DNA of 64,000 nucleotides from Branchiostoma floridae. Its lineage: Eukaryota > Chordata > Leptocardii > Amphioxiformes > Branchiostomatidae. Within the stretch, counting starts at the first letter, position 1; each line of letters opens with the position of its first letter. Of this stretch, positions 21,682-32,134 are shown in pieces. The position numbers were made by a program, and so were the translations under genes. The stretch covers positions 3,298,967 through 3,362,966 of the forward strand of contig NC_049985.1 of assembly GCF_000003815.2 (NCBI RefSeq), read 5' to 3'. The notes below the pieces were generated by a model, which made no database searches, was not told the origin of the DNA, and saw only the letters and a list, made by a program, of their open reading frames with translations.

Positions 21682-22302
21682 TTTCTGTCAGAAAATATCA
21701 AATGCTGTCACAAAACAATTGGAATTTGAAAGGATACATGAATGAATATTTTACTGCACAAGTTCTGAGGATTGAGGACCAGATCACCTAGAATACCTGG
21801 CTTGTTGTGGCGTAATCTATGATTCGCCATTTTACGTGACAATTGTCTGATTCCTTAAGCTACAAATTCTTAAAGTTATCTGCTTAAAGTAAGTAAGGTA
21901 AGGCGTAAAGCTCTGTTTTTGGGGGGGGGACTGATGTGGCCCTTTGTTCTCAGCAATGTTTCTTCCTTTCCTGTTCCGACGCTTGACCAACCCTTTTGAT
22001 TAAGGATAGAAGGCATAATATCACCTAATCCCCCAGTTTGTTCTCGGCAATATTTCTATATACCTGTTCTTCTTTAAAGCATTTTTAAGGACTTGAGGAA
22101 CAAATTTCAAGATTTCAAAAGACTGATGTAAAGCTAGCTGAAGTCAGTGACTTGTTACTGTTGTTGTCGTAATTTGTCCTTTTGGATTTGTGATATCGGC
22201 AGCAATGTACGTAAGACCTTCAGACTCTGTGAGAGCGCTTTAAATTCTCAGAATTTCTCCCTCTGATTCCAGTTTTACTATCAGAAGGAAGGTAGTTGGG
22301 GG

Positions 22303-22402
22303 NNNNNNNNNNNNNNNNNNNNNNNNNNNNNNNNNNNNNNNNNNNNNNNNNNNNNNNNNNNNNNNNNNNNNNNNNNNNNNNNNNNNNNNNNNNNNNNNNN
22401 NN
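22303..22402. other. Assembly gap (100 N)
   Basis: A run of exactly 100 N; true length unknown. It lies upstream of LRR-Ig gene 1. Confidence 0.98.
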
Positions 22403-22994
22403 AATCTGTCAGTTTCCTTTTTGACACTCTGATCACATGCCTGTTCCTCGGAGCCAAACCTTGAAAGGTAAGTAAGGCTTGGATATAAAGTCTCTTTTGA
22501 CCAAAGAGGTTTGCTCCTCATTTTTGTCCTTTACAGTCAAATCTGGCAAACATAGCTAGTATATGTAATGTTGAATGATCTTTCAGGACCAAAGGAGAGG
22601 CAGGGGGCCCAATATTCTTAAGCAAAGTCGTCTCTGTGACCAAAGAGGACGAAGCAAGTAGCAGACAAATTTCGTAAAGCTTTTTCGTCTACATGATCAC
22701 ATGTCTCATAATGCTAAACATCCTGTACATCCCTTTGATCATACAGAGAAGAGCATTCTACTAAAAGAGTACTACTTTCAATCTTACGATGAAATTGTTC
22801 TGGCTAAAGTTAAGAGAGACTATCTATTTAATGTTCTCGGCATTCTCAAAGACAGTCTTACGAGTGTTCATCTTACCAATCGCCATGTTATGATTGTCTT
22901 CTTGACAATATAGGAAAGGACCTTTCATCATAAAGGAATTACAGCCCTGTCTCCACCTGGCTCAGACTTAAGTAGGAGATTTGTAACGTACCAA

Positions 22995-23014
22995 CCCCCC
23001 CCCCCCCCCCCCCC
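22995..23014 (+). repeat. Poly-C tract
   Basis: A homopolymer of about 20 C, preceded by CCAA. The matching position in the second duplication copy (near 29310) has a short GGTAACTCCCC instead. Confidence 0.9.
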
Positions 23015-24764
23015 ATGTCGCCAGGTCTGACCAGGTGGACTGAACGTTGCAACGTCGCCAATGCTCTTTTATGGTCACCGTGATATTTTCTACGTTGTTC
23101 TGCCTCCGCTTAAGCACAAAGGTACAGGTTCATGCCTTGCAAGTTTGTTCACCATAAGTACAATGGCAATACGGTTTAATTAGAGTTTGAATTATAGTTA
23201 TAAGTGGCACATTAGAGTATGGCTTTTGTGCATACGTCACCTGGAACTTGCGCAGTGGGCTTGCTGTTTGGCCAATGAAGTTTAAGACACTTGTTCTTTG
23301 TGAATTAGTTTTATTTTTCGTAAGGGTCTTGGCAGAGATAATATCAAAACGAAGCACCCTCTATGTCTCTTAACGTCGAATCCCACAAATCTTGCTTCCA
23401 GGTCTTTATTCCTTCCGATATGCAGACAATCAAATCAATTTCCGCATATGACGTCATAGGGCAGGTGATCTTTTGAGAAACAGAAAGCAGACATTATGAA
23501 ATTTGCGTGTCATTGGTTTGACGTCCAAAGCCGAAATGCGTCGCTGGTGGTGGTGTCAAAATTTCCTTAAAGTAGTAAACGAGAGTTTCCAAAGTAAAAA
23601 TCACCATAGATGGTTTCTATGACATAGAAAGATTGGATATCACTTACTTCTGAGAAATACTAGCTGTCGTGAAAAAAATGACGAGATACGAAAGGTAAAA
23701 TTACATATGTAATACTTCTTCAGGTAATTTGCTTGTACGACTTCAGGAATTTGTTTTACACTACCTCATTGTCTGGTAAGAAGGAGGAGTCATGACGTAT
23801 GTCCTTCTTTATTCTTAATGAGAACTAGCTTTTACACACAATAAAGCACAATGACCCAGGCGATAATAGGTAGTGCTACAATCCGATGCAATGAAAATGT
23901 GGAATATCACTAGTACGTCAGCAGACAAAAGTCCGTCCTTTCCCCTTGTATTATGGATAAAATACCCCTTTCACGTTTTCAATACTGCAGTAGCGACGTT
24001 TTGAACACCTTTACTCTGACTTCACAGTACTAATACTTTCACGACTACTGTTAGGCAAAGTAGTACAGGGTAAAACATGGCACTACGTATGATACAGTTC
24101 AAATTCGAGAAACAGTTTAAGAGATTATGTTCAACAAACAGTTCAGCAAATGTACAACAAAAGTCAATGTTCAAGAACAATCTATAATATTATTTACTAC
24201 GTATAACTTTCACTGAAAGTCTTATAATACTTACTGTGAGAATAAGGCTACAATGCAGCTGAATAATATAGAACTTCGCAGTACAAGTCTTGGCAACAAC
24301 AACCTAGTCTTGAATTAACACACACATGTGAATATTTCTACTGAAAATCTATTTGGATATAAAATAACTTATGGCAATCTCCGCTAACAAGAAGGTCAAT
24401 AACAGGGCACAAGGTCCGAAATGTGAAATTCTGACAAAAAGTAAAGTCTTCTAAATATCGCCTCATTTTTTCGTCATTTTGTTTTTAATTGTACTTGTTT
24501 CTAAATTGTAGTTCTCCCAGATTATTTGGCTGCGAAAACGCAGATTCTGGTCTCTCATTGTAACCTTTGGGGTGCGTGTGTCTGTCTGTCTGTCTGTCTT
24601 TGTGTCTGTCGAGAACGCCCGGATAGATTGTCTTGAAATTTGTATCTGGGTAGGAATTGTGTAGGGCCTCAAAATTATTAGATTTTGGGCCCTCTATTAT
24701 TTTGTTAAGATATTGCAGCGGAACTTCCGGTTTTGACATCTTATTTCTTGACATGCTGTGATTA

Positions 24765-27080
24765 TTATTTTTGAGTGGCAGATAGCTTTTTGGACGGAGA
24801 GCATGTCGTGTAGGTTCGGCTAGTGGCGGATTTTATTTTCTCATCGTCAATGTCAGAGATGAGCTGAGAAGAAACATGTAATACCGCCCCTGCCACATCG
24901 TTATTCTCGTAGACAACCAGAGGAGTATCACATACGTTTTCCTCGCTATGGTTCTCATAAAGAGACTGACAAGTTGTGGCTACTTCCTCTGCCTGGTTAC
25001 TGTTCTCATAGACGGAATGTAAAGTATAGGCTACTATGTTCTCATCACATTCGTTCTTATAAAGAGACTGGCAAATTGGGGCTACTTTTTTTCCCTCTAT
25101 AGTATTCTGATAGACAGACTGAGAAGTTGAGGCTACTATTTCCTCCGCAGCATGGACAGTCTGACAAGTAGAAACTGTTTCTTCCTCCTCGTTATTGTTT
25201 TCACAAACAGACTTAGAAGTAGCGGCTTCATTTCCCCCATCGTTATCGTTATCATAGACAGACTGGGAAGTTGTAGCTACTATTTCTTCCTCACTATCAT
25301 TCTCATAGACGGACTGACAAGAAGCAACTGTTTCTTCCCCCTCGTTGTCGTTCTCATAAACAGACAGAGATGTACCAACTTCTTCTTCTTCATCGTTCTC
25401 GTAGACAGACTGAGGGGAAGCAGCTTCTTCTACTTCATTGTCATTCTCATAGATATTTCTTTGTTGTCCAGCGTCATCATCAACTACGTACTTGTTATTA
25501 GCTTGCTCGTGACCTGCCAACGGTTTGCTGACTTTCGTAGATTTCAGCGCACGAACTGATGCAGGTACTGGGTCTGAGGGGGTCTTTTTTGTCCTTAGCA
25601 TTTGACAAAGTCCAAAGACAATACCACAAGTCACCAGCAACCCAAAAGGTGTTCCTACACCAACACCAATGTCAACATTGCTTACTGCATTGCCCAGTGA
25701 AGGTGTTGACACTGGAGATGAAGAAAATGGGGACCAAATCGGAGTTGTCATTTCCGCACCAACAGAAAGTGTTTTCGATGTGGAACCTCTAGGATTTACT
25801 GCAATACAGACGTATATACCAGAATCTGCTGCAGTAATATACGAGATGATGATGGTACCATTCACTCCCACAGTCACTTTCCCACTGGAGTCATTCAGTC
25901 CAGATGGAAGGATAACTGTGATGTCTGGTGTAGGGGCACCTGAAGCTTCACAGACTAAATGTAAAGGCTGCCCCTGTATCAATTTGCTATCGTTGTTGCT
26001 TTGAAATCTTACAATCTTAGGTTTTGTACAGATCAGATGCTCGGGATCTATATTTCTAATCAACTTTCCGTTGAGGCTGCTAGGTCCTTTACACGTAATG
26101 TCAAGGCTAAACCATAGATTCTGAGCATTAGATTCATTCATCATCTTCCTGATACCAACCATTCTACAGTCACATTGCCATGGGTTATGTTTAAGCACGA
26201 GTTTCGAGAGTTTTGGGAGAGCTGAGAACGTACCAGGCTGAAGAGTAGTTATCGTGTTGTTTTCCAGGTACAAGTCTTGGAGCTGGGAAAGATTTGAGAA
26301 TGTACCAGATGGAATGGTAGTTATCTGATTAGAAGTTAGTCCCAACGTTTGCAACTGGGATAGATTAGAGAGTGCTGTTGGATGAATGATACTTATCTGG
26401 TTAGAGGTCAGGGACAACCATTCAAGCAGAGGCACATTTAAGAATATGCCAGCCTGAATGCTAGTTATCTTGTTATCGTTCAGTAACAACCATTTTAGCT
26501 GTAGTAGGTTTGAGAATGCACCCGGTTGAATGTTAATTATTTGGTTAGAGGCTAGGTACAGCCGTTCAAGCCGAGATACATTTAAGAATATGCCAGACTG
26601 AATGACACTTATCTGATTAGAATCTAGGTACAAACTTCTTAGCTGTGGTAGATTTGAGAATTGACTATGCCGAAGTTTAGTTATCTGGTTGCAAACTAGG
26701 GTCAGCCATCTCAGCTCGGGTAGGTCTGAGAACGTACCAGGTTGAATACTACGTATCTGGTTATTGTTTAGGCGCAAATGCTGAAGCCTTGAAAGGTATG
26801 AGAATGTTTCATTCTCTATTGTGAGTATTCTGTTAAACCGTAAAGCTAGTTTTTCGAGCTTTTTGTACCTCAATAGATCAGAATGGTTTAAGGATGTAAT
26901 GTTATTGTCCTGCAATTCAAGGATAGTGATGCTTGTGGGTAGATATTGGGGCACACTGCTGAGCCCTTTCTGTTTGCATCTGCATACTGGTGAACAGCTG
27001 CTGCTGCAGGCTTCGGTTGTTCCGGCTTCCCACAAAGTGATTAGCAGAAGAACCAGTAGTGTCTTCAGCTTGTTTGGCAT
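24765..27080 (-). CDS. LRR-Ig transmembrane receptor with a Tyr-x-Asn tail, 771 aa, intronless
   Basis: Same architecture as the 1057-aa paralog at 18508-21681: signal peptide (MPNKLKTLLVLLLITLWEAG), LRRNT, ten LRRs (51-290), LRRCT starting NPWQCDC, an Ig domain ending DSGIYVCIAVNPRG, a Ser/Pro stalk, a transmembrane helix (about 475-500) and an acidic tail. The tail has ten Tyr-x-Asn sites (YEND, YDND, YQNT, YKNE, YENS, YENH, YENN), but the units are diverged and no perfect minisatellite remains. It has four fewer LRRs and a much shorter C-terminus, lacking the YGNE-type units. The ectodomains are closely similar apart from the missing LRRs. Like its paralog it is probably a surface recognition receptor with a phosphotyrosine docking tail; this is inferred, not shown. 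Confidence 0.92.
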   Translation of the reverse strand: MPNKLKTLLVLLLITLWEAGTTEACSSSCSPVCRCKQKGLSSVPQYLPTSITILELQDNNITSLNHSDLLRYKKLEKLALRFNRILTIENETFSYLSRLQHLRLNNNQIRSIQPGTFSDLPELRWLTLVCNQITKLRHSQFSNLPQLRSLYLDSNQISVIQSGIFLNVSRLERLYLASNQIINIQPGAFSNLLQLKWLLLNDNKITSIQAGIFLNVPLLEWLSLTSNQISIIHPTALSNLSQLQTLGLTSNQITTIPSGTFSNLSQLQDLYLENNTITTLQPGTFSALPKLSKLVLKHNPWQCDCRMVGIRKMMNESNAQNLWFSLDITCKGPSSLNGKLIRNIDPEHLICTKPKIVRFQSNNDSKLIQGQPLHLVCEASGAPTPDITVILPSGLNDSSGKVTVGVNGTIIISYITAADSGIYVCIAVNPRGSTSKTLSVGAEMTTPIWSPFSSSPVSTPSLGNAVSNVDIGVGVGTPFGLLVTCGIVFGLCQMLRTKKTPSDPVPASVRALKSTKVSKPLAGHEQANNKYVVDDDAGQQRNIYENDNEVEEAASPQSVYENDEEEEVGTSLSVYENDNEGEETVASCQSVYENDSEEEIVATTSQSVYDNDNDGGNEAATSKSVCENNNEEEETVSTCQTVHAAEEIVASTSQSVYQNTIEGKKVAPICQSLYKNECDENIVAYTLHSVYENSNQAEEVATTCQSLYENHSEENVCDTPLVVYENNDVAGAVLHVSSQLISDIDDEKIKSATSRTYTTCSPSKKLSATQK

Positions 27081-27879
27081 TTTCTGTTAGAAAAGATTAA
27101 ACGCTGTCACAAAAACATTTTCTATACGCCCCGTTACAATGGATTGAGCCCCTTCAAAAAAGCAAACGATTCAATTTGAAAGTGAAAAAACTACCTTGGA
27201 CAATGCAAATACTGTATACTTAGCGTCTGTGATGACCAGTGACACAATTGCTCCTTGAGCACTTTTACACAGCTTTGGCGTGTAACTTGAAATTACTAGG
27301 TTGGAAACATAAGCTCGAAATTTCAGTTGTGTCTGTAGTCAATAATGTGACAGAATTGACTTTTGTAGACTTCCCGAATGTTGGACTAGTCCTGTCAGGA
27401 TGACTGAGGACCGGAACACTCAGAGCTGGTGGCATACATGTATTGGCCTATTCTCTGACCACTCTGAAAGTTTTACCATTGATATTGTGCAATTGTCTGG
27501 CACTCTAAGCCACAAATCATTGTTCTTTAAAGCCAAACCAAATAAGAAAAGTGAGTAAGGCGTAATGTTTTTTTGGGGGGAGGGAGGCGGGGTTTATCAT
27601 GTCCCTTTCTTCTTAGCAACGTTTCTTCCTTACTTGCTCTGCGGCTTAACAATTCCTTTTGACCATGGATTCGGAGGGATCTCCTAATCCTCCAATTTGT
27701 TCTCAGTGATATTTCTTCCGTATTATTTCTTCTTTAAAGCACAGCCTTGTAAAGATTTGAGGGGCAAATTTCAAAGATTCTAAAAGACTTTTTGAAGTTT
27801 TGTCTCTATGTATTATTGTTGGTCCTGTATGTTTTTGGATTTGTAATTAAATCCAGGAAGACTTAGCATGGAAGCCTCG

Positions 27880-28800
27880 AAAACAAAGTATGTAAGGCTT
27901 AATCGTCTCTTTTGGCCAGTGCGGGAGCGTAAGGGACCTTTAATCCATCTGTTGTTTTCGTACCAATCTCGTAAGCAAGGTAAGAAGGCTTAGTCGTCTA
28001 TGTGACCAAAAGGCGTAAAAGTGTCTTTTGACCAGAGAGAGTTGCTCCTAATTCTTGTCCTATGAAGTCAAACTTCGTAAACATAGCTAGTATATAGAAG
28101 GCTTAATCATCTTTTTTTTAAAATCTATCTAAATTATCTTTCCTCCGTTCTCGGAAACAAAGTAAGCAACACTAAATCTCCCATTCTGAATGGGGAGAAA
28201 GACTCTAATTCGTCAGCTTTTCTATTAGTTATCTTTCTTCCTTGCTTCTTCTTTAAAGCCCAACCTCGACTTGTAAGTAAAGTGATCGTCTCATGTGGGG
28301 TGGGATTGGACTCGTCCAATTCTTCAGTTTGATTTTTAGTATTAAGATTTCTTGCTTGTTTCTTACAGCGAAACCGTAAAAAAAAGTAAGTAGGGCTTAA
28401 AGGCTTAAAAGTCTAAGGCTTACAGGCGTGAAAGTGTCTTTTGACCAGAGAGAGTTGCTCCTCATTCTTGTCCTATGAAGTCAAACTTCACAAACATAGC
28501 TAGTAGGCTTAATCATCTTTTTGGACTAGAGGTGGGTATAGGGAGACCAATCTCGCAAGCAAGGTAAGAAGGCTTAGTCGTCTCTGTGACCAAAGAGCGG
28601 ACGAATCTTGGCTTACAGGCGTAAAAGTGTCTTTTGACCAGAGAGAGTTGCTCCTAATTCTTGTCCTATGAAGTCAAACTTTGTAAACATAGCTAGTATA
28701 TAGAAGGCTTAACCATTTTTGGACTAAAGGGTGGTATAGGGAGACCAATCTCGTAAGCAAGGTAAGATGGCTTAGTCGTCTCTGTAACCAAAGAGCGAAG
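27880..28800. repeat. Direct repeats in the 5' flank of LRR-Ig gene 2
   Basis: The phrase GACCAGAGAGAGTTGCTCCT followed by TTCTTGTCCTATGAAGTCAA begins near 28032, 28444 and 28636, with ACATAGCTAGTA just after each. A second phrase, GCAAGGTAAGAAGGCTTAGT, occurs near 27975 and 28558, with a variant at 28757. Related single copies lie at 22500-22560 and 22620-22640 upstream of LRR-Ig gene 1. Confidence 0.8.
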
Positions 28801-29741
28801 AAATCAAATTGCAGACAAACTTCATTAAGCCCTTTTACATCTTCACGATCACATCTGGACATCATGTAAATCCCTTTGACCATACAGATCTTAGTAGCTT
28901 TCTATTGCTTAAGTACTGCTTTCAACTGTGCGATGGGATTGTTCAGGATAAAGAAAACAGAGACTACCGATTTAATGTTCTAACTTCAAGACAGGGTCCC
29001 GACTTGCTCAAAGACAAGATTACCTGTGTTTTACTAAAACGATTTGTTGTTTTTGTAGCCTTTCATTGCAAAGGTGACTGATTTCAACTTTACGATGGAA
29101 TTGGTCTGGCTAAAGATAACAGAGAACATCTATCTCTTATCGACTAGCTCAAAGACAGTCTTACCAGTGTTCTCATGTCCTATCTTGATCAATCGTTCTT
29201 TTATGGATTGTTCTCTCGACAATGCAGCAACCATTATCAAAGAACTTCACAAACTTCAATTCAGCCCCGCCTTTACCTGGCTCAGACATGAATAGCAGAC
29301 TTAAAGAAAGGTAACTCCCCAATGTCGCCCCATGCAGAGTGTGACTACTTGACAAAACGTTGCGACGTCGAGAATACTCATATATTGTTATATTTTCCAC
29401 ATTCTTCTGGGTCCGCTAGCGCATAGATGTACAGATTCATGCCTTGCAATTTCTTTCACCTAATTACAATGCCAACATGCCATCTAGTGGTCAATGTTTC
29501 TTTTCGTTCAGAATTCCCAAAATACTTAGAGATTAAATCTGGCAAACAATACATACTATCCTACCCAGATACAAGAAATACAGATAAATGATATATCTTT
29601 TAAAATATCTAGGAAGTAATTTTTGTAAAAACTAAAGGATTATTCTCCCAATTTACCATGACAATGACAGAAATTACAATTTGCTGTGATAATGTTGAAA
29701 ACAATGATATCGGTCTGCTCAGACCCAGCACTATAACGCTA

Positions 29742-29944
29742 GTTTACCTTTATCCGCGGGGTAACCTTTATCCGTTGTATATAAAATCAGAGTATTTAGG
29801 GATATCAAGTCGACAGGCGGCTGTTTCAGACCGTAATTCTATGACAATATTGCAATTTCAATCCAACGTCCGTCGACTAGATTCCCCTAGATATCTTGTT
29901 TTTAAAAACAACGGATATAGGTTACCATGTGGATAAAGGTGAAC
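29742..29944. mobile_element. MITE with long imperfect inverted repeats, TA target site
   Basis: The left end GTTTACCTTTATCCGCGGGG continues TAACCTTTATCCGTTG. The right end is its reverse complement with a few mismatches (rc GTTCACCTTTATCCACATGG, then TAACCTATATCCGTTG). Similarity continues inward to a central GTCGAC. TA flanks both ends (29740-29741 and 29945-29946), as expected for a Tc1/mariner-type element. Confidence 0.82.
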
Positions 29945-31151
29945 TACTGTTACGTTGTCTGTTGACTTATCGTTAAAAGTAGCACCAAATAAATCAAGGC
30001 TAAGTAAATTAAAGGTTGAAAAAAAAAAAAAAACACAGCAGAGCTAGACCAACCTGTCTTCAACACTCTCTCTGGCGTTGGTTATCCTCGGACGAGTCAG
30101 CACTTCCCGTCAAACCAACAACCGTCCAGGAAGCAATCATTCCCTTCAGGATCAGTCTTTCTTTCGTTGTGCGGATTTTAGCACGATTTTCAGGGATGCT
30201 GTGACAGGACCGAGAGTCTTTAAACAGCCTTTTCGGTAATGATTTCGCATGGCACATCGAAATAATATTCTAAAGTGCTCTGTCGTACGACGTACAGACT
30301 AAGGTAGCAGGCAGAGCTGTACTCAGGTTCTTGCGCTGGGCGGAAGGAACGACGCATGGACAGACTCATCGGCGCCTTGGTCACTCGGAACTTGCGCAGT
30401 GTGGGTCTGCTGTTTGGCCAATGAAGTTAAGACACATGGTCTATGTGAATTCATTTTATTTCTTGGGAGGGTCTCGGCAGAGGTTAATGATTGACATGCA
30501 TAAACATGGCACTTTGGTCAGTCATATTTCCGTTGTTTCTTTAGTCTATTTCATAAAGTGAGTAATTCTCTTTCGTATAATATTATGCTTACTATAATTG
30601 TAAATTCACTGAACGATAAGCAATCCTGCTTACGCCAGTGGGTTGCAAAATAAAGTGCCAAGCTTACTCTGCTCAAGTCAAACATATAGATTCACTATAC
30701 CACCGCCCAGTCAACGTTATTAAAGACAGTATCTCACTGGACTGCGTCAAATGGCGGCAGGAATTTGCGCCAACTTTGGAATAAACGTAATGTCTAGTTG
30801 TCATATTAAGAATTCGTTTGTTCGTTCCTTCGTTCGTTCGGACTCTTTTTAATAGTGCCTAGTGGCACATATGGCAGCAGTTTTCCTTGCTGTTTCAATA
30901 GCAGGGCATATTTTTCAAGGGAGTCATATAATACCAATATTGTTATGATCCTCGGAGAAATCGTTGGAATGTATTACTCTTTACCGCTGATTTGAACGTT
31001 CACATCCGTGTATAAAACACCACACGATAGATTTGCTCCCTGCCTCGTTTGCAAATTACACGCTCTGAATGAGCGACGTCGCTCAAAGCAAGGACAAAGA
31101 AAGGTCCGAAGTGCCAACAAGAAGTTGGTGTGAATCAATAAACAGCCAACC

Positions 31152-32134
31152 ATGCCGCCTAAACCCAAAGGTACGTTGCTTCTTTCTTAGCCACTGTTGT
31201 AGCTTGTAAGAAATTTCATTATAAGTGTCTAAACCTTGTGTCAACTGTTGACAAGCCACAGTTGTTTTTCGCAGAGCTAGCGCTGTTTTCACTTAATCAC
31301 CGGGGTATAACATAGAATACCGTTACATCCTGTAAATAGTGCCCAAAATCCTGTCAATAGTGTAAAAAAGGAAAGGATGTTCCTGTCAATAGCATTGGCT
31401 ATATGATATACCTTACATCTAATGTACTAACGTCCTTGATTAGAGCAACAGGAATCTGACATCTGACCCCGCCCCCCTCCCCACGTAAACATTGCAGCAG
31501 ACGACGCGTTTATGGGAAAGACCTCAATCGCCCACGGAAAAGCCAGAGGGCGTTTATTCGCGTTTGGGTCGCACAGAAAGGCGATACGGAATGAAATACA
31601 AGACCCGGCTGTCAAGCCTGTGCTGCCACAAGGCCTGTCAAGTCAACACATCGGTACAAATTCAGGAAAATATGCGTCAAGAATTCCTGAAATTTTCGTC
31701 TGCCAGCTCCTCGTGCGTGGATACAATGGACGTGTGAAGAGGTGTCTTTCGAGATTTAGAATTATGCCTTTCTATATCATATGGAAGAAAAGCCAATATG
31801 TGTTTTTATCAAAGAAAAGGTTTAAATATTTTATTTTTTTCATAAAATGCAAATAATTTTTTGAAGTATATGAAAAGAATTGGGTATATTTTATGCATTA
31901 AACTGCTATTATTTGTCAGGCATTGAAATATCAAAATCGCAAACTGCCTTTCCTGCCGATGTGAGGGTGTTGGTCTGCTCGAGTTTTCACACCAACATTT
32001 GCAAAGAAAATCGATTTTATTCCCACATTCCGGTAAGTATGACCTTCTCAACAACATTGCAAGGTTAATCAAGATGTTTTGTTCAAGTAAGATTTGTTAT
32101 GAAACCGTTGTGTGGATTCATAACATTGCAGTAA
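31152..32134 (+). CDS. Candidate small spliced gene, about 96 aa, function unknown
   Basis: Proposed exons: 31152-31170 (MPPKPK, donor AAAG|GTACGT), 31498-31653 (acceptor ATTGCAG, encoding DDAFMGKTSIAHGKARGRLF and on to SSQHI), 31920-32032 (acceptor TTTGTCAG, encoding EISKSQTAFPADVRVLV, donor CCG|GTAAGT), and a last exon at 32132 that begins with TAA. Phases agree (1, 1, 0) and the total is 288 coding nt. The weak point is the exon 2 donor (ATCG|GTACAA); without it the frame stays open to 31856. The exon 2 acceptor is a tandem CAGCAG, which could add or drop one residue. The protein is basic, with no signal peptide or membrane helix. I recognise no family. Confidence 0.35.

Larger units (their letters stand above)
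16880..23360. repeat. Segmental duplication, copy 1 (about 6.5 kb, contains the first LRR-Ig gene)
   Basis: Both flanks of the LRR-Ig gene match those of the second copy. Downstream, 17640-17850 matches 24240-24440 (shared phrases such as AGCTTATGG/AACTTATGG followed by CAATCTCCGCTAA). Upstream, 23250-23355 matches 30385-30485 (GGAACTTGCGCAGTG, then GTTTGGCCAATGAAGTT). The two copies are direct repeats. Edges are approximate. A 100-N gap lies inside at 22303-22402. Confidence 0.8.
21682..24764. other. Upstream region of LRR-Ig gene 1 and spacer to LRR-Ig gene 2
   Basis: No exon was recognised. It holds a 100-N gap at 22303-22402, a run of about 20 C at 22995-23014, and blocks shared with the upstream region of the second LRR-Ig gene. 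At 24540-24720 (GTCTGTCTGTCTGTC, then a GC-richer stretch) the sequence looks like the edge of an unidentified dispersed repeat. Confidence 0.45.
23830..30490. repeat. Segmental duplication, copy 2 (about 6.7 kb, contains the second LRR-Ig gene)
   Basis: Direct repeat of 16880-23360. It carries about 0.9 kb of extra sequence at 29470-30380 (including the MITE at 29742-29944) that is absent at the corresponding place in copy 1. Edges are approximate. Confidence 0.8.
27081..31151. other. Upstream region of LRR-Ig gene 2
   Basis: No exon was recognised. It contains direct repeats between 27880 and 28800, a MITE at 29742-29944, an A-rich run near 30018 and, at 30385-30485, the block shared with 23250-23355. 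The first ATG of the candidate gene at 31152 lies at its right end, pointing away from the LRR-Ig gene. Confidence 0.45.

Noticed and set aside
22984..23016. Poly-C run considered as a telomere or switch-like signal
   Set aside because: A simple homopolymer with no repeat periodicity; treated as low-complexity sequence.
25152..25559. 135-codon plus-strand ORF rich in Phe/Leu/Ile
   Set aside because: Antisense shadow of the acidic tail of the second LRR-Ig receptor; the hydrophobicity comes from complementing Glu/Asp/Asn codons.
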